In this document: positions 1-9,058 of the stretch, in pieces
How the letters are laid out: each line of letters starts with the position of its first letter
Position numbering within the stretch: position 1 is the stretch's first letter
Source of the DNA: Rhizobium sullae
GTDB taxonomy: Bacteria; Pseudomonadota; Alphaproteobacteria; Rhizobiales; Rhizobiaceae
NCBI RefSeq assembly: GCF_900169785.1
Contig: NZ_FWER01000018.1
Coordinates: 1-64,000 of the forward strand
Direction of reading: 5' to 3'
DNA: 64,000 nucleotides
The notes under the pieces: generated by a model
Told to the model about the DNA's origin: nothing
Seen by the model: the letters and a program-made list of their open reading frames with translations, nothing else
Databases searched by the model: none
Program-made: the position numbers and the translations under genes

Positions 1-29
1 CCCCGTCCAATCAGGATATGATCCCGGGA

Positions 30-398
30 TTATTCCGCGGAAGCGGCGGCTTCAGCTGCGTCGGCAGCCTTCTGAGCCTTTTCGGCGGTGCGCTCCTGAG
101 CCTTCTTTCCCGGCTTTGCCTTTTCCGGGTTGTTCTTGGCTTCGCGCTTGGCAACGCCGGCTTCGTTGAGGAAGCGCAGAACGCGGTCGGTCGGCTGCGC
201 GCCGTTATCGAGCCAGTGCTTGATGCGCTCGGCGTTCAATTCAACGCGCTTTGCGTCGTCCTTGGCAAGCATCGGGTTCCAGGAACCGAGCTTTTCGAGG
301 AAGCGGCCGTCGCGCGGCGAGCGAGCGTCGGCAACAACAACGTGGTAGTACGGGCGCTTCTTGGAGCCACCGCGGGCGAGACGAATTTTCAGTGCCAT
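30..398 (-). CDS. rpsP: 30S ribosomal protein S16
   Basis: Small-subunit ribosomal protein that binds 16S rRNA during assembly of the 30S particle. The 122-residue product begins with the typical S16 N-terminus ([20 protein letters not shown]) and keeps the DGRFLEKLG and [18 protein letters not shown] segments of the family. After about residue 85 it carries an Ala/Lys/Glu-rich tail, usual for rhizobial S16 and longer than the E. coli protein. It lies downstream of the chorismate mutase and ffh genes on the same strand, as in other rhizobia, where rimM-trmD-rplS usually follow (outside this window). Confidence 0.97.
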   Translation of the reverse strand: MALKIRLARGGSKKRPYYHVVVADARSPRDGRFLEKLGSWNPMLAKDDAKRVELNAERIKHWLDNGAQPTDRVLRFLNEAGVAKREAKNNPEKAKPGKKAQERTAEKAQKAADAAEAAASAE

Positions 399-448
399 GT
401 CATTTACTCCTTAGGCTTTTCTTGACCGCTTCGTGAGGCGGTATCGGT

Positions 449-769
449 TCATTTTGCTGCGGCGCCTTGTTCAGCGTGATCCGCAGCGATCTGCTCATGG
501 TGCCGGATGACTTCTTTAATGACGAAGTTCAGGAACTTCTCGGCGAAATCCGGATCCAGATGTGCGTCTTCGGCAAGCTGCCGCAGACGGGCGATCTGGT
601 ATTCCTCGCGCGCCGGATCGGCCGGCGGCAACTTGTACTTGGCCTTCAGCACGCCGACCTCTTTGGTGCAGCGGAAACGTTCGGCCAGGATGTGAACGAG
701 CGCGGCGTCGATATTGTCAATCGACTGGCGATAGCTCGAAAGCTGGGCTTTGACTTCTGGATCAATCAT
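449..769 (-). CDS. Chorismate mutase, AroQ class
   Basis: Probably converts chorismate to prephenate, the first committed step to Phe and Tyr. The 106-residue all-helical product matches the small AroQ-type family: an N-terminal helix with an R-x-x-I-D-x-I-D pattern (about residues 14-21), a central R/K-rich segment (RFRCTKEVGVLKAKY, 31-45), and a C-terminal helix. The start at 769 gives the family length; the same frame stays open further upstream, but only by reading through the 3' end of ffh. It sits 16 bp downstream of ffh and 50 bp upstream of rpsP, so it is probably co-transcribed with translation genes, a layout common in Rhizobiales. Confidence 0.9.
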   Translation of the reverse strand: MIDPEVKAQLSSYRQSIDNIDAALVHILAERFRCTKEVGVLKAKYKLPPADPAREEYQIARLRQLAEDAHLDPDFAEKFLNFVIKEVIRHHEQIAADHAEQGAAAK

Positions 770-785
770 GGGCCAGGCGATCCTC

Positions 786-2357
786 TCACTTCTTCTTCGG
801 CAGTCCGGGCAGACCCGGCAAACTGCCACCGAGACCCGGCAGCTTTGCGCCGCCAAGACCCGGCAAACCGCCTCCCAAACCGGGCATGCTCCCGCCCGGC
901 TTTCCAAGACCCGCCGCTTCGGCCTGCTTCTGAAGCGCCTCCAGCTGTTTCGGGTCGATATTCGAGAGATCGGGCATGCCGCCCATTCCTCCCATGCCGC
1001 CAAGGCCCATCTTGCCGGCAAGACCGCCCATCAGCTGCTTCATCATGCCGCCTTTGCCCTTGCCGCCCATCATCTTCATCATGTCCGCCATCTGGCGGTG
1101 CATCTTGAGCAACTTGTTGATGTCGGAGGCTTCGGTGCCGGAACCGGCGGCGATGCGCTTCTTGCGGGAATGCTTGAGGATGTCCGGGTTGGCGCGCTCG
1201 GCCTTGGTCATCGAAGAGATGATCGCAAGCTGACGGCCGAAAAGGCCGTCGTTCAGGCCGGCGGACGCCATCTTGTCCTTCATGCCGCCCATGCCGGGCA
1301 TCATGCTCATGATACCGCCCATGCCGCCCATCTTCTGCATCTGGCGCAGCTGGTCGGCGAGGTCGTTGAGGTCGAACTTGCCCTTGGCCATTTTGGCAGC
1401 CATCGCGGCTGCCTTTTCGGCATCGATATTTTCCGCCGCGCGCTCGACAAGCGAAACGATGTCGCCCATGCCGAGGATGCGGTCTGCGATGCGGCGGGGA
1501 TGGAATTCTTCCAGCTCATTCATCCGCTCGCCGACGCCGATCAGCTTGATCGGCTTGCCGGTGACGGCACGCATCGAAAGAGCGGCACCGCCGCGGCCGT
1601 CGCCATCCATACGCGTCAGGACGAGGCCGGTGATGCCGACGCGCTCGTCGAAATTGCGGGCCAGGTTGACGGCGTCCTGACCGGTCAGCGAATCCGCGAC
1701 AAGCAGGATTTCATGCGGGTTCGACTTCTTCTTGATATCGGCCATTTCGACCATCAAGGGTTCGTCGATATGCGTACGGCCGGCGGTATCGAGAATGACG
1801 ACGTCGTGGCCGCCGAGCCTGGCTGCCTGAACGGCGCGCGCGGCGATATCGGTCGGCGACTGACCGGCGATGACCGGCAGCGTGTCGATGCTCGCCTGCG
1901 CTCCGAGTTGCCGAAGCTGCTCCTGCGCAGCCGGACGGCGCGTGTCGAGCGATGCCATCAGCACCTTCTTCTTCTCGCGCGTCGTAAGGCGAAGGGCGAT
2001 CTTCGCCGTCGTCGTTGTCTTGCCGGAGCCTTGAAGGCCAACCATCATGATGACGACAGGGGCGGCAGCGTGCAGGTCGACACCGACGCCTTCGCCGCCC
2101 AGCATCTCGATCATTTCGTCATGAACGATCTTGACGACCATCTGGCCGGGCTTGATCGACTTCAGTATCTCGGCGCCGACGGCCTTTTCGCGCACGCGGT
2201 CGGTGAAGCCGCGCACGACGTCGAGTGCAACATCAGCTTCCAGCAACGCACGGCGAACCTCGCGCAGCGCTGCGGAAACATCGGCTTCCGAAAGCGCGCC
2301 ACGGCCTGTCAGTCCATTCAGAATGGATCCAAGACGGTCCTGGAGGTTTTCAAACAT
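786..2357 (-). CDS. ffh: Signal recognition particle protein Ffh
   Basis: SRP GTPase that binds 4.5S RNA and signal sequences of nascent membrane proteins and hands them to FtsY, which is also encoded in this window. The 523-residue product has an N domain (1-85), a G domain with P-loop GLQGSGKT (107-114), DTAGR (190-194) and TRMD (248-251), and a methionine-rich M domain. The C-terminal tail (about 465-523) is unusually long and made of Gly/Met/Leu/Pro-rich repeats, longer than in E. coli Ffh. The start at 2357 follows a good ribosome-binding site (GGAAGAG); upstream in-frame starts would add non-conserved sequence. Confidence 0.96.
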   Translation of the reverse strand: MFENLQDRLGSILNGLTGRGALSEADVSAALREVRRALLEADVALDVVRGFTDRVREKAVGAEILKSIKPGQMVVKIVHDEMIEMLGGEGVGVDLHAAAPVVIMMVGLQGSGKTTTTAKIALRLTTREKKKVLMASLDTRRPAAQEQLRQLGAQASIDTLPVIAGQSPTDIAARAVQAARLGGHDVVILDTAGRTHIDEPLMVEMADIKKKSNPHEILLVADSLTGQDAVNLARNFDERVGITGLVLTRMDGDGRGGAALSMRAVTGKPIKLIGVGERMNELEEFHPRRIADRILGMGDIVSLVERAAENIDAEKAAAMAAKMAKGKFDLNDLADQLRQMQKMGGMGGIMSMMPGMGGMKDKMASAGLNDGLFGRQLAIISSMTKAERANPDILKHSRKKRIAAGSGTEASDINKLLKMHRQMADMMKMMGGKGKGGMMKQLMGGLAGKMGLGGMGGMGGMPDLSNIDPKQLEALQKQAEAAGLGKPGGSMPGLGGGLPGLGGAKLPGLGGSLPGLPGLPKKK

Positions 2358-2769
2358 AGGCTCTTCCTTGATACGTTTCGGGCGGGATTGGTATGCCCGG
2401 AAACGTCGTGCTTTTCCTTGACGAAAACAAGACGCAAAGCCAAAAAGCACCCGAGGGCGCATCGCGCTGTCGGGTGTGGACCTCCGGGATCTCTTTATAC
2501 CTTTGCGGGTCCCGGTCGGCGGCTCGAGTCTTGAAGCTCGTCATAGAATGAGCGGCGGTAAACAGGAAAGCGCAGACAAAGTCAAGAGAATGCGGACAAA
2601 TGACCGCGTTGCGGGCTTCTGAGACCCTTCGGCGTGCCCCTTGCGTAATCTCACGTGACACGATCAAAGTGCCGCCGTGCAGGACATTCGCGACCTGCTC
2701 GGCCTCAAGGTCGGCGGGCCGATCCATTGCGAGCGCATCGGGCCGTCAAGATGGGTACCACGGCCACCA
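2358..2769. other. Intergenic region upstream of ffh
   Basis: This stretch holds the ffh 5' region on the minus strand and no gene I can support. Open frames exist on both strands but have rhizobium-atypical composition and no recognisable family motif. No 4.5S RNA core (the conserved GGAAG-containing apical loop) was found here. It runs into the decayed 5-oxoprolinase remnant that begins near 2770. Confidence 0.5.
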
Positions 2770-3051
2770 ACGCGCCTCTGGAACGCCAGGGTGCCATCCT
2801 CTCCGGCCCAGGGCGGCGGAACCCGCCATACGATCCGCTTCCCTGACGAAATGGATTGCAGCATCCTCTCCTCCCATCGCACGATCCGGCCTTTCTGCCT
2901 TCACGGCGGAGAGGGCGGCGAATTGGGCAAAACAGAGGTCCGTTGCGCCGGCGGGCAAATCGAAACCATGACCGGCTGCGACCAGTCAACGCCTGCTGCG
3001 GGCGAAGCGGTTATCGTCACGACTCCGACCGGAGGAGGTTACGGTGCTTGA
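2770..3051 (+). pseudogene. Remnant of a 5-oxoprolinase / hydantoinase B C-terminus
   Basis: Reading frame 1 here ends in a stretch strongly like the C-terminus of bacterial 5-oxoprolinase (OplAH/HyuB family). IRFPDEMDCSILSSHR (from 2833) corresponds to the family's IRF-x-x-x-M-x-x-x-ILS-x-HR. It is followed by a GGEGG-x-LG segment, then a GCDQ-x-x-x-x-x-GE-x-x-x-x-TP-x-GGGYG ending. Only about 75 residues align well; the part before 2833 is poorly conserved and seems to contain deletions. There is a stop shortly upstream (2656) and no room for the roughly 1,200-residue enzyme, so it is a fossil of a gene that otherwise is gone. The alignment is from memory of the family. Confidence 0.72.
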
Positions 3052-3107
3052 GGTTAGGCTGGCGATACTCCGGGTAGCTTTGAGTATCTTCAAAGATGTG
3101 TGGCGCT

Positions 3108-5057
3108 TTAATTCGCGTGCGATCCCGAACCGTGCGTATGTATGATAGACTCGGCCTCCTTGCCGTAGATCTCCTCAAAGTGGTCGAAGGTTTTGGAGAA
3201 GTACCCGATCCCCTGAGTGGCTGAGCGCAGTGCCCGAGCCAACTCGTCCAGCGCCCCACCGGGAACGAGTGACCGGAAGACATCCCAGCCTTTGGCGCTC
3301 TCATCACGATCGAATCCAAGCACCTGGCCCTTGAGCGCCGAGATGATCGCCACCATGCTGCCGGAGAAGATGGAGGGTATGTGGATTTCGACGCGAACCA
3401 CCGGCTGCATTAGCACGGCCGCTGCCTCTGACAGCGCCTGCCGCACGCCCATCCTTGCCGCTGCCCGGAAGGCGAAATCGGAGCTATCGACAGAGTGATA
3501 CTGGCCGTCCGTGAGCGTCACATCGACATCGATCACCTGAAAACCGAGTGGGCCTTTCTCCATGGCTTCACGGGCGCCGGCCTCCACCGCCGGTATATAA
3601 TTCCGTGGAACGGTGCCGCCCTTGACCGTCTCGCTGAAGGTGAAGCCTTGCCCGCGCGCGTTGGGCCGGACGCTCAATTGCACGTCCGCGAACTGACCTG
3701 CGCCGCCCGTTTGCTTGCGGTGACGGTAGTGGACGTTCGAGGGCTTCGAGATCGTTTCCCGATAGATAGGGTTCGGCGATCGATCGGTCACCTCGACGCG
3801 GAACACCTCCGACAGGGTCTTGCGCAGATCGCGCAGGTGAATCGGCCCTTGGGCGCAGATCAACTGCGCGCCCGTTCCTTCTTCCTGCATCACCTTCAGG
3901 CCGCGATCGGTCTCGGCCAGCTTTGCCAGCGTCGCCGAGAGCTTCGTCTCGTCACGCTCTGTGCCCGGAACGAGGATGCGTTCGAGCATTGGCGTCGGCG
4001 GCGTCGTCCAAGCTGGCGGCGGCAACGCGTCGGCCGGTGTCAGCAGCGCAGGTGCGGGTAGGTGGTCTGACTTGACTGCGGCGAATATCGTGCCGCATGT
4101 CAGGTTGGGACGGCCGTTTCCTCCCTCCTGAAGCGAGCCGAGCCCCGAGCCGCCCAGCGCCGCGCCCTGCTTCAGTCCGTCGGCAAGCGCGCGGGCGAGA
4201 ACTGTCTTCCCAACGCTCGGCCGATGGTAGGCGTGAAAGCTCACGGCAGCCAACGCCGTTTCATCTAGGCTGGCGGCCGCGGCCAGCCGCCTCTTTAGAG
4301 CTTCAACAGGCGGCGCTTCATGGCGCAGCGCCTTCATCAGCCGCTTGATGCCATTGCTGTGGGAAGCTGCCCCGAAGAGCACGGGAATGACCCTGTTTTC
4401 CTTCAGGATCCGCGAAGCGATGGCAAAGAGTGCGTCGCTTGCCGGTTCGCGATCTTCGATCAGCTCCTCCAGAAGCCAGTCATCATAGTCGGAAAGATGC
4501 TCCAGCAATTCGGAGCGTGCCTCGTGCTCGCGCGCTGCAGCACTGTCGGGAAGTTCAACGAGGGCGGAAGGTTGACCTTCGCGATAGCGCCAGGCGCGCT
4601 CCGAAATCAGGTCGCAGCTGCCGACGACCGCATCTCCGTCGCGGATCGGTATCTGCCGCAGGACGAGGGGATGGCTGGAATAGTCCTGCAGGGCGGCGAT
4701 GACGTCGCGCACGCGCCCTCGCGGCTCGTCCATGCGGTTCACGAAAAGAATGCAGGGTGTTCCCGAAGCTTCGATGACACGAAGATAGGGGGCTGCCAGC
4801 ACGGCTTCGTCCGGTGACGGCGATACGCAGAGGATGCAGGCGTCGCTTGCCAGCAGCGAATCCTGGGCGAGCGCCAGCGCCTCGTTGGCGCCGGGTGTGT
4901 CCAGCGCACACCATCCCTCGCTTCCGAATTCGAATTCCGTCAGGCTTGATCCGTATGGAGAAACAGACTTTCTCGGTGTCCCTTCGAGCGAAGCCAGTTT
5001 TGCGACGAGCGTCGACTTTCCCGTCTGCGAGGGTCCAAGTACCGTGAAGCAGCGCAT
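3108..5057 (-). CDS. EF-G-like translation factor paralogue with degenerate GTPase domain
   Basis: The 649-residue product has the EF-G layout: a G domain, then domain II, then the EF-G III/IV/V region (for example the NYIPAVEAGAREAMEKGPL segment, typical of domain IV). The GTPase motifs are altered: P-loop GPSQTGKS (8-15), DTPG (53-56) and NRMD (107-110) are present, but the RGITI switch I motif of true EF-G is absent and the G domain is shortened. This fits the divergent FusA2/EF-G-like paralogues found in rhizobia beside a canonical fusA in the str operon. Whether it hydrolyses GTP or binds ribosomes cannot be told from sequence. It stands alone, divergent from dapF. Confidence 0.82.
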   Translation of the reverse strand: MRCFTVLGPSQTGKSTLVAKLASLEGTPRKSVSPYGSSLTEFEFGSEGWCALDTPGANEALALAQDSLLASDACILCVSPSPDEAVLAAPYLRVIEASGTPCILFVNRMDEPRGRVRDVIAALQDYSSHPLVLRQIPIRDGDAVVGSCDLISERAWRYREGQPSALVELPDSAAAREHEARSELLEHLSDYDDWLLEELIEDREPASDALFAIASRILKENRVIPVLFGAASHSNGIKRLMKALRHEAPPVEALKRRLAAAASLDETALAAVSFHAYHRPSVGKTVLARALADGLKQGAALGGSGLGSLQEGGNGRPNLTCGTIFAAVKSDHLPAPALLTPADALPPPAWTTPPTPMLERILVPGTERDETKLSATLAKLAETDRGLKVMQEEGTGAQLICAQGPIHLRDLRKTLSEVFRVEVTDRSPNPIYRETISKPSNVHYRHRKQTGGAGQFADVQLSVRPNARGQGFTFSETVKGGTVPRNYIPAVEAGAREAMEKGPLGFQVIDVDVTLTDGQYHSVDSSDFAFRAAARMGVRQALSEAAAVLMQPVVRVEIHIPSIFSGSMVAIISALKGQVLGFDRDESAKGWDVFRSLVPGGALDELARALRSATQGIGYFSKTFDHFEEIYGKEAESIIHTHGSGSHAN

Positions 5058-5244
5058 CGGCTATCCTCCCATTGCCAAGAACACGCATCCCATTGCCAAG
5101 AATGCCTTCAACTGATGAAAAGCGCTAGGCCATTGCGATTTTTCTCAAGGATGAGGCGGCACGATGGGCGTCCGCTTTGTCGGTGCCCACTGGTAATTCC
5201 CGCGCGTTTCGGCCATATACAGCCGAAATACACGGAATGATCCT

Positions 5245-6150
5245 ATGAGCACAACGGTCGAATTCGCGAAGATGAACGGGCTTGGTAACAAGATCCTGGT
5301 CGTTGACATGCGCGGCCGCGCGGACAAGGTGACGTCGGCTGCGGCGGTTGCGCTGAATGCCCATCCGGATACGGCCTTCGACCAGATCATGGCGATCCAT
5401 GACCCGAGAGCCCAAGGCACTGATGCCTGGATCGATATCCTGAACTGCGATGGATCGAAGGCGCAAGCCTGCGGCAACGGCACGCGTTGCGTGGTGCAGG
5501 CTCTTGCTGCGGAAACCGGCAAGAAGGTCTTCACCTTCCAGACGGTGGCAGGCATCCTCAATGCCGTCGAGCATGATGACGGCACGATCTCGGTCGACAT
5601 GGGCAAGCCTGTTTTCGATTGGGACAAGATCCCGCTTGCGGAAGAATTCCACGATACGAGCCGCATCGAACTGCAGATCGGCCCGATCGACAGCCCGGTT
5701 CTGCATTCGCCCTCCACCATGTCGATGGGCAATCCGCACGCCGTCTTCTGGGTCGACAGGGACGTGATGTCCTTTGATCTTGCCCGCTTCGGACCGTTGC
5801 TTGAAAACCATCCGATGTTTCCGGAGCGCGCCAATATCACGCTGGCACAAGTCACCTCGCCGGTATCGATCACGACGCGCACGTGGGAGCGCGGCGCGGG
5901 ATTGACGCTTGCCTGCGGTTCGGCTGCCTGCGCAACCGCGGTTTCCGCTGCCCGCACGGGCCGCACGGGCCGCAAGGTCGACATTCATGTCGCCAGCGCC
6001 AAGCCGCCCGGCATATTGTCGATTGAATGGCGCGAGCGCGACGACCACGTGATCATGACCGGCCCAGCCGAATGGGAATGGTCCGGCACTGTCGATCCCG
6101 CCACGGGCTCATGGTCGCGCGATCAGGCGCAGGGGGCCGAGGCGCGGTGA
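5245..6150 (+). CDS. dapF: Diaminopimelate epimerase
   Basis: Interconverts LL- and meso-diaminopimelate in lysine and peptidoglycan synthesis, without cofactor, using two cysteines as acid and base. Both active-site signatures are visible: CGNGTRC (C76) and ACGSAACA (C224), in a 301-residue protein of normal family length. The start ATG follows the weak region after 5200 and gives the conserved [11 protein letters not shown]-terminus. The stop overlaps the GTG start of mtaB by four bases, indicating translational coupling. Confidence 0.97.
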   Translation: MSTTVEFAKMNGLGNKILVVDMRGRADKVTSAAAVALNAHPDTAFDQIMAIHDPRAQGTDAWIDILNCDGSKAQACGNGTRCVVQALAAETGKKVFTFQTVAGILNAVEHDDGTISVDMGKPVFDWDKIPLAEEFHDTSRIELQIGPIDSPVLHSPSTMSMGNPHAVFWVDRDVMSFDLARFGPLLENHPMFPERANITLAQVTSPVSITTRTWERGAGLTLACGSAACATAVSAARTGRTGRKVDIHVASAKPPGILSIEWRERDDHVIMTGPAEWEWSGTVDPATGSWSRDQAQGAEAR

Positions 6151-7400
6151 GCGGCGTCGAGGTCATAACCTTCGGCTGCCGCCTCAATACCTATGAATCC
6201 GAAGTGATGCGGGCGGAGGCGGAAAAGGCAGGGCTCAACAATGCCATTCTAGTGAACACTTGCGCGGTCACAGGCGAGGCCGTGCGTCAGGCGCGGCAGG
6301 CCATCCGCCGCGTGCGCCGCGATAATCCACATGCCCGCATCATCGTGACGGGCTGCGCGGCCCAGACCGAAAAGCAGACATTTGCCGAAATGACCGAAGT
6401 CGACGCCGTTCTCGGCAATGAGGAGAAGCTGACGAGCACTTCCTACCGCGCGCTTCCCGATTTCGGCGTTTCGGCGGAAGAGAAGCTGCGCGTCAACGAC
6501 ATCATGAGTGTGCGCCAGACGGCGCCGCAGATGGTGAAGCACATCGACGGGCATGTGCGTGCTTTTATCCAGGTGCAGAACGGCTGCGACCATCGCTGCA
6601 CTTTCTGCATCATTCCCTATGGCCGCGGTAATTCCCGTTCCGTGCCCATGGGTGCCGTGGTCGATCAGGCGCGCAACCTCGTTGAAAGTGGCTATCGCGA
6701 GATCGTGCTGACAGGCGTCGATGCCACCAGCTACGGCGCCGACCTCACGGGCGAACCGACGCTCGGGCTGCTCGCTAAGACGCTTCTGAAGCAGGTACCC
6801 GACATCCGCCGTCTGCGGCTGTCTTCGATCGACAGCATCGAGGCGGACAAGCATCTGTTCGATCTGATCGCCGACGAGCCGCGTTTCATGCCGCACCTGC
6901 ATCTTTCGCTGCAGCATGGCGACGACATCATTCTGAAGCGCATGAAACGGCGCCATTCGCGCGCCGATGCGTTGGGCTTCGTCGAGCAGGTCCGCCGTCT
7001 GCGTCCGGAGATGAGCCTCGGCGCGGATATGATCGCCGGTTTCCCGACCGAGACCGAAGCGATGTTCGAAAATGCTGTCAGCCTGGCGGAAGAAGCGAAG
7101 ATCGCTCATCTGCACGTCTTCCCTTACAGCCCTCGTCCAGGCACGCCGGCAGCCCGCATGCCGCAACTCGACCGAGCACTCGTTAAGGATCGCGCGGCAC
7201 GGCTTCGCGCTACTGGACATCAGCTTCATCAGTCCCATCTGGATCAGATGGTTGGAACGCGGCAATGGCTGCTGGTGGAAAACAACGGGCTGGCACATAC
7301 CGAAAACTTCACGCTTGTCGCAGCTCCCGGTCTTCGCCCGGGTTCGTTCGTCGAGGCGACCATCACCGGCCACAACGGCAACATCTCGACATGCAATTGA
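6147..7400 (+). CDS. mtaB: tRNA t6A37 methylthiotransferase MtaB
   Basis: Radical-SAM enzyme that converts t6A37 to ms2t6A37 in ANN-decoding tRNAs; its substrate base is made with TsaD, also encoded here (48765). The product is 417 residues from the GTG at 6147, which overlaps the dapF stop and is preceded by AGGGGG. The N-terminal methylthiotransferase domain has C11, C39 and C70 for the second cluster, and the radical-SAM motif C147-x3-C151-x2-C154 follows (CDHRCTFC). The same frame is open further upstream inside dapF, but those residues are not family-like. Confidence 0.94.
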   Translation: MSGVEVITFGCRLNTYESEVMRAEAEKAGLNNAILVNTCAVTGEAVRQARQAIRRVRRDNPHARIIVTGCAAQTEKQTFAEMTEVDAVLGNEEKLTSTSYRALPDFGVSAEEKLRVNDIMSVRQTAPQMVKHIDGHVRAFIQVQNGCDHRCTFCIIPYGRGNSRSVPMGAVVDQARNLVESGYREIVLTGVDATSYGADLTGEPTLGLLAKTLLKQVPDIRRLRLSSIDSIEADKHLFDLIADEPRFMPHLHLSLQHGDDIILKRMKRRHSRADALGFVEQVRRLRPEMSLGADMIAGFPTETEAMFENAVSLAEEAKIAHLHVFPYSPRPGTPAARMPQLDRALVKDRAARLRATGHQLHQSHLDQMVGTRQWLLVENNGLAHTENFTLVAAPGLRPGSFVEATITGHNGNISTCN

Positions 7401-7435
7401 TAGCCGCCGACGCGGCCTGATTTCACGGAATTCCC

Positions 7436-8995
7436 ATGGCGCTCAGTTTCATCAAAAAGGTCTTCACCTTCGGCAAGGAAAAGCCGGCGGAAGAACAGGC
7501 GCCGGAGGCTGCAGAGACGAAAGCTCTCGAAGCCGAACTGGAGCCGCATTCGCGCGAAGAGCACCTGCCGCGCGCAAGCGATCCCGCTTTGCCGGAGGAG
7601 ATGGATACCGCGGGTGGGCCGGCTGCGGATGCGTCCGAGACTTCCGCAGAGGAGAATTTGACGATTCTTCCGGCGGCCGACCAGATTGGTGATCTTGGAG
7701 TGATACCACTCTCGCTGCTGGAGGCGGAAGCCGAGCAGGAGGCGGGCGAGATAAAAACACCCCCCTCTGTCCCTACGGGACATCCCCCCCACAAGGGGGG
7801 AGATCCGTTGGAGGGCGAGGCTGCCTTTTCGGAAGAAAGCGCTGCTGAGGTTGTTGAGGCGTCAGAAGCCGAACCAGTGACGTCAGAGTCTGGGAAAGAC
7901 ATCGCCGCTCAACCGCTCACCCCCCATGTGGGGGAAATGTCCGGCAGTACAGAGGGGAATATTCCTAGTCCTGAAGCGGATGGCGAGCATGCTTCAGAGG
8001 CGGAGCCTGTGCTTCCCAAGGGCTTTGCAACCGGTCCGAAAGTCGCCGAGCCGGAACCGATTGCTCTGACGCCAAAACTCAGCTGGTTCCAGCGTCTGCG
8101 TGCTGGTCTCGCGCGCACCTCGTCGCAACTTACGGGCCAGATTTCCGCACTCTTCACCAAGCGCAAGCTGGACGACGACACGCTTCAGGATCTCGAAGAC
8201 CTGCTGATACAAGCCGACCTCGGCCTCGAGACCGCCATGCGCGTCACCGGCACGCTTGCTTCCGAGCGCTATGGCAAGGATGTGACGGGAGAGGACGTCA
8301 GCCGCATCATGGCGTTTGAAATTGCCAAAGTATTGAAGCCGGTCGCAAAGCCGTTGCAGCTCGATCTCAGCCACAAGCCGCATGTCATTCTCGTCGTCGG
8401 CGTCAACGGCACCGGCAAGACGACGACAATCGGCAAGCTGGCGTCGAAGCTCTCGGGTGCCGGGTTGAAGGTCATGGTGGCGGCGGGTGACACTTTCCGT
8501 GCCGCGGCGATTGAGCAGTTGAAGATTTGGGCCGATCGCACGAAGTCGGAATTCATCGGCACCAAGCTTGGTGCCGATGCCGCGGGCCTCGCCTATGACG
8601 CCTTCGAGCAGGCGAGGGCGAAAAAGTGCGACGTGCTGATCATCGATACCGCCGGACGCTTGCAGAACAAGGCGGAATTGATGGCGGAGCTTGAAAAGAT
8701 CGTCCGCGTGCTCGGCAAGCTCGATCCCGACGCCCCGCATACGGTGCTGCAGACGCTGGATGCGACCACCGGCCAGAACGCTCTCAACCAAGTCGAAATC
8801 TTCCGCAACGTTGCGGGCGTCAACGGCCTCATCATGACCAAGCTCGACGGGACGGCGCGAGGCGGCATCCTCGTTGCCATTTCCGCCAAGCACAAGCTGC
8901 CGGTCTATTTCATCGGCGTCGGCGAAGGTGTGGACGATCTGGAGCCCTTCGAGGCCGAGGATTTCGCTCATGCCATTGCCGGTCTCGGGCAATGA
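7436..8995 (+). CDS. ftsY: Signal recognition particle receptor FtsY
   Basis: SRP receptor GTPase that docks Ffh-ribosome complexes at the membrane. The 519-residue protein has a long acidic N-terminal A domain (about 1-210, Glu/Ala/Pro-rich), then the NG domain with P-loop GVNGTGKT (322-329), DTAGR and TKLDG (468-472). Residues about 108-175 of the A domain are encoded by two inverted copies of a GC-rich palindromic repeat and the DNA between them, with Pro/His/Gly-rich translation unlike the flanks. The frame is intact throughout, so the gene should be functional. It follows mtaB by 35 bp and is probably in the same operon. Confidence 0.96.
   Translation: MALSFIKKVFTFGKEKPAEEQAPEAAETKALEAELEPHSREEHLPRASDPALPEEMDTAGGPAADASETSAEENLTILPAADQIGDLGVIPLSLLEAEAEQEAGEIKTPPSVPTGHPPHKGGDPLEGEAAFSEESAAEVVEASEAEPVTSESGKDIAAQPLTPHVGEMSGSTEGNIPSPEADGEHASEAEPVLPKGFATGPKVAEPEPIALTPKLSWFQRLRAGLARTSSQLTGQISALFTKRKLDDDTLQDLEDLLIQADLGLETAMRVTGTLASERYGKDVTGEDVSRIMAFEIAKVLKPVAKPLQLDLSHKPHVILVVGVNGTGKTTTIGKLASKLSGAGLKVMVAAGDTFRAAAIEQLKIWADRTKSEFIGTKLGADAAGLAYDAFEQARAKKCDVLIIDTAGRLQNKAELMAELEKIVRVLGKLDPDAPHTVLQTLDATTGQNALNQVEIFRNVAGVNGLIMTKLDGTARGGILVAISAKHKLPVYFIGVGEGVDDLEPFEAEDFAHAIAGLGQ
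7757..7806. repeat. Palindromic repeat copy 1 inside ftsY
   Basis: About 50 bp with two small stems: CCCCCC-ACAA-GGGGGG (around 7785-7800) and TGTCCC-TAC-GGGACA (around 7769-7783). The reverse complement is clearly homologous to the copy at about 7914-7960. It resembles the GC-rich palindromic intergenic repeats common in Rhizobiaceae. It is translated in frame as a Pro/His/Gly-rich segment. Confidence 0.75.
7914..7960. repeat. Palindromic repeat copy 2 inside ftsY, inverted
   Basis: Inverted relative of the copy at 7757-7806: CCCCCC-ATGT-GGGGG followed by ATGTCC-GGCAG-TACAGAGGGG. The two copies bracket about 107 bp, so together they look like one 204-bp element (68 codons) with inverted ends. 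Confidence 0.72.
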
Positions 8996-9058
8996 TGCCA
9001 CAGATAAGTCGACAACTGCGCGCAAGCCGCGCGAACGATGAACAGGTTTGACGGGTAC

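Noticed and set aside
750-2534. Long open frame on the plus strand opposite ffh (594 codons)
   Set aside because: It mirrors the codon pattern of ffh, has no family motif and crosses two real genes; it is an antisense shadow of GC-rich coding.
2358-2769. 4.5S (SRP) RNA gene near ffh
   Set aside because: The conserved GGAAG-type apical loop with its flanking stem was not found in this interval or elsewhere in the window.
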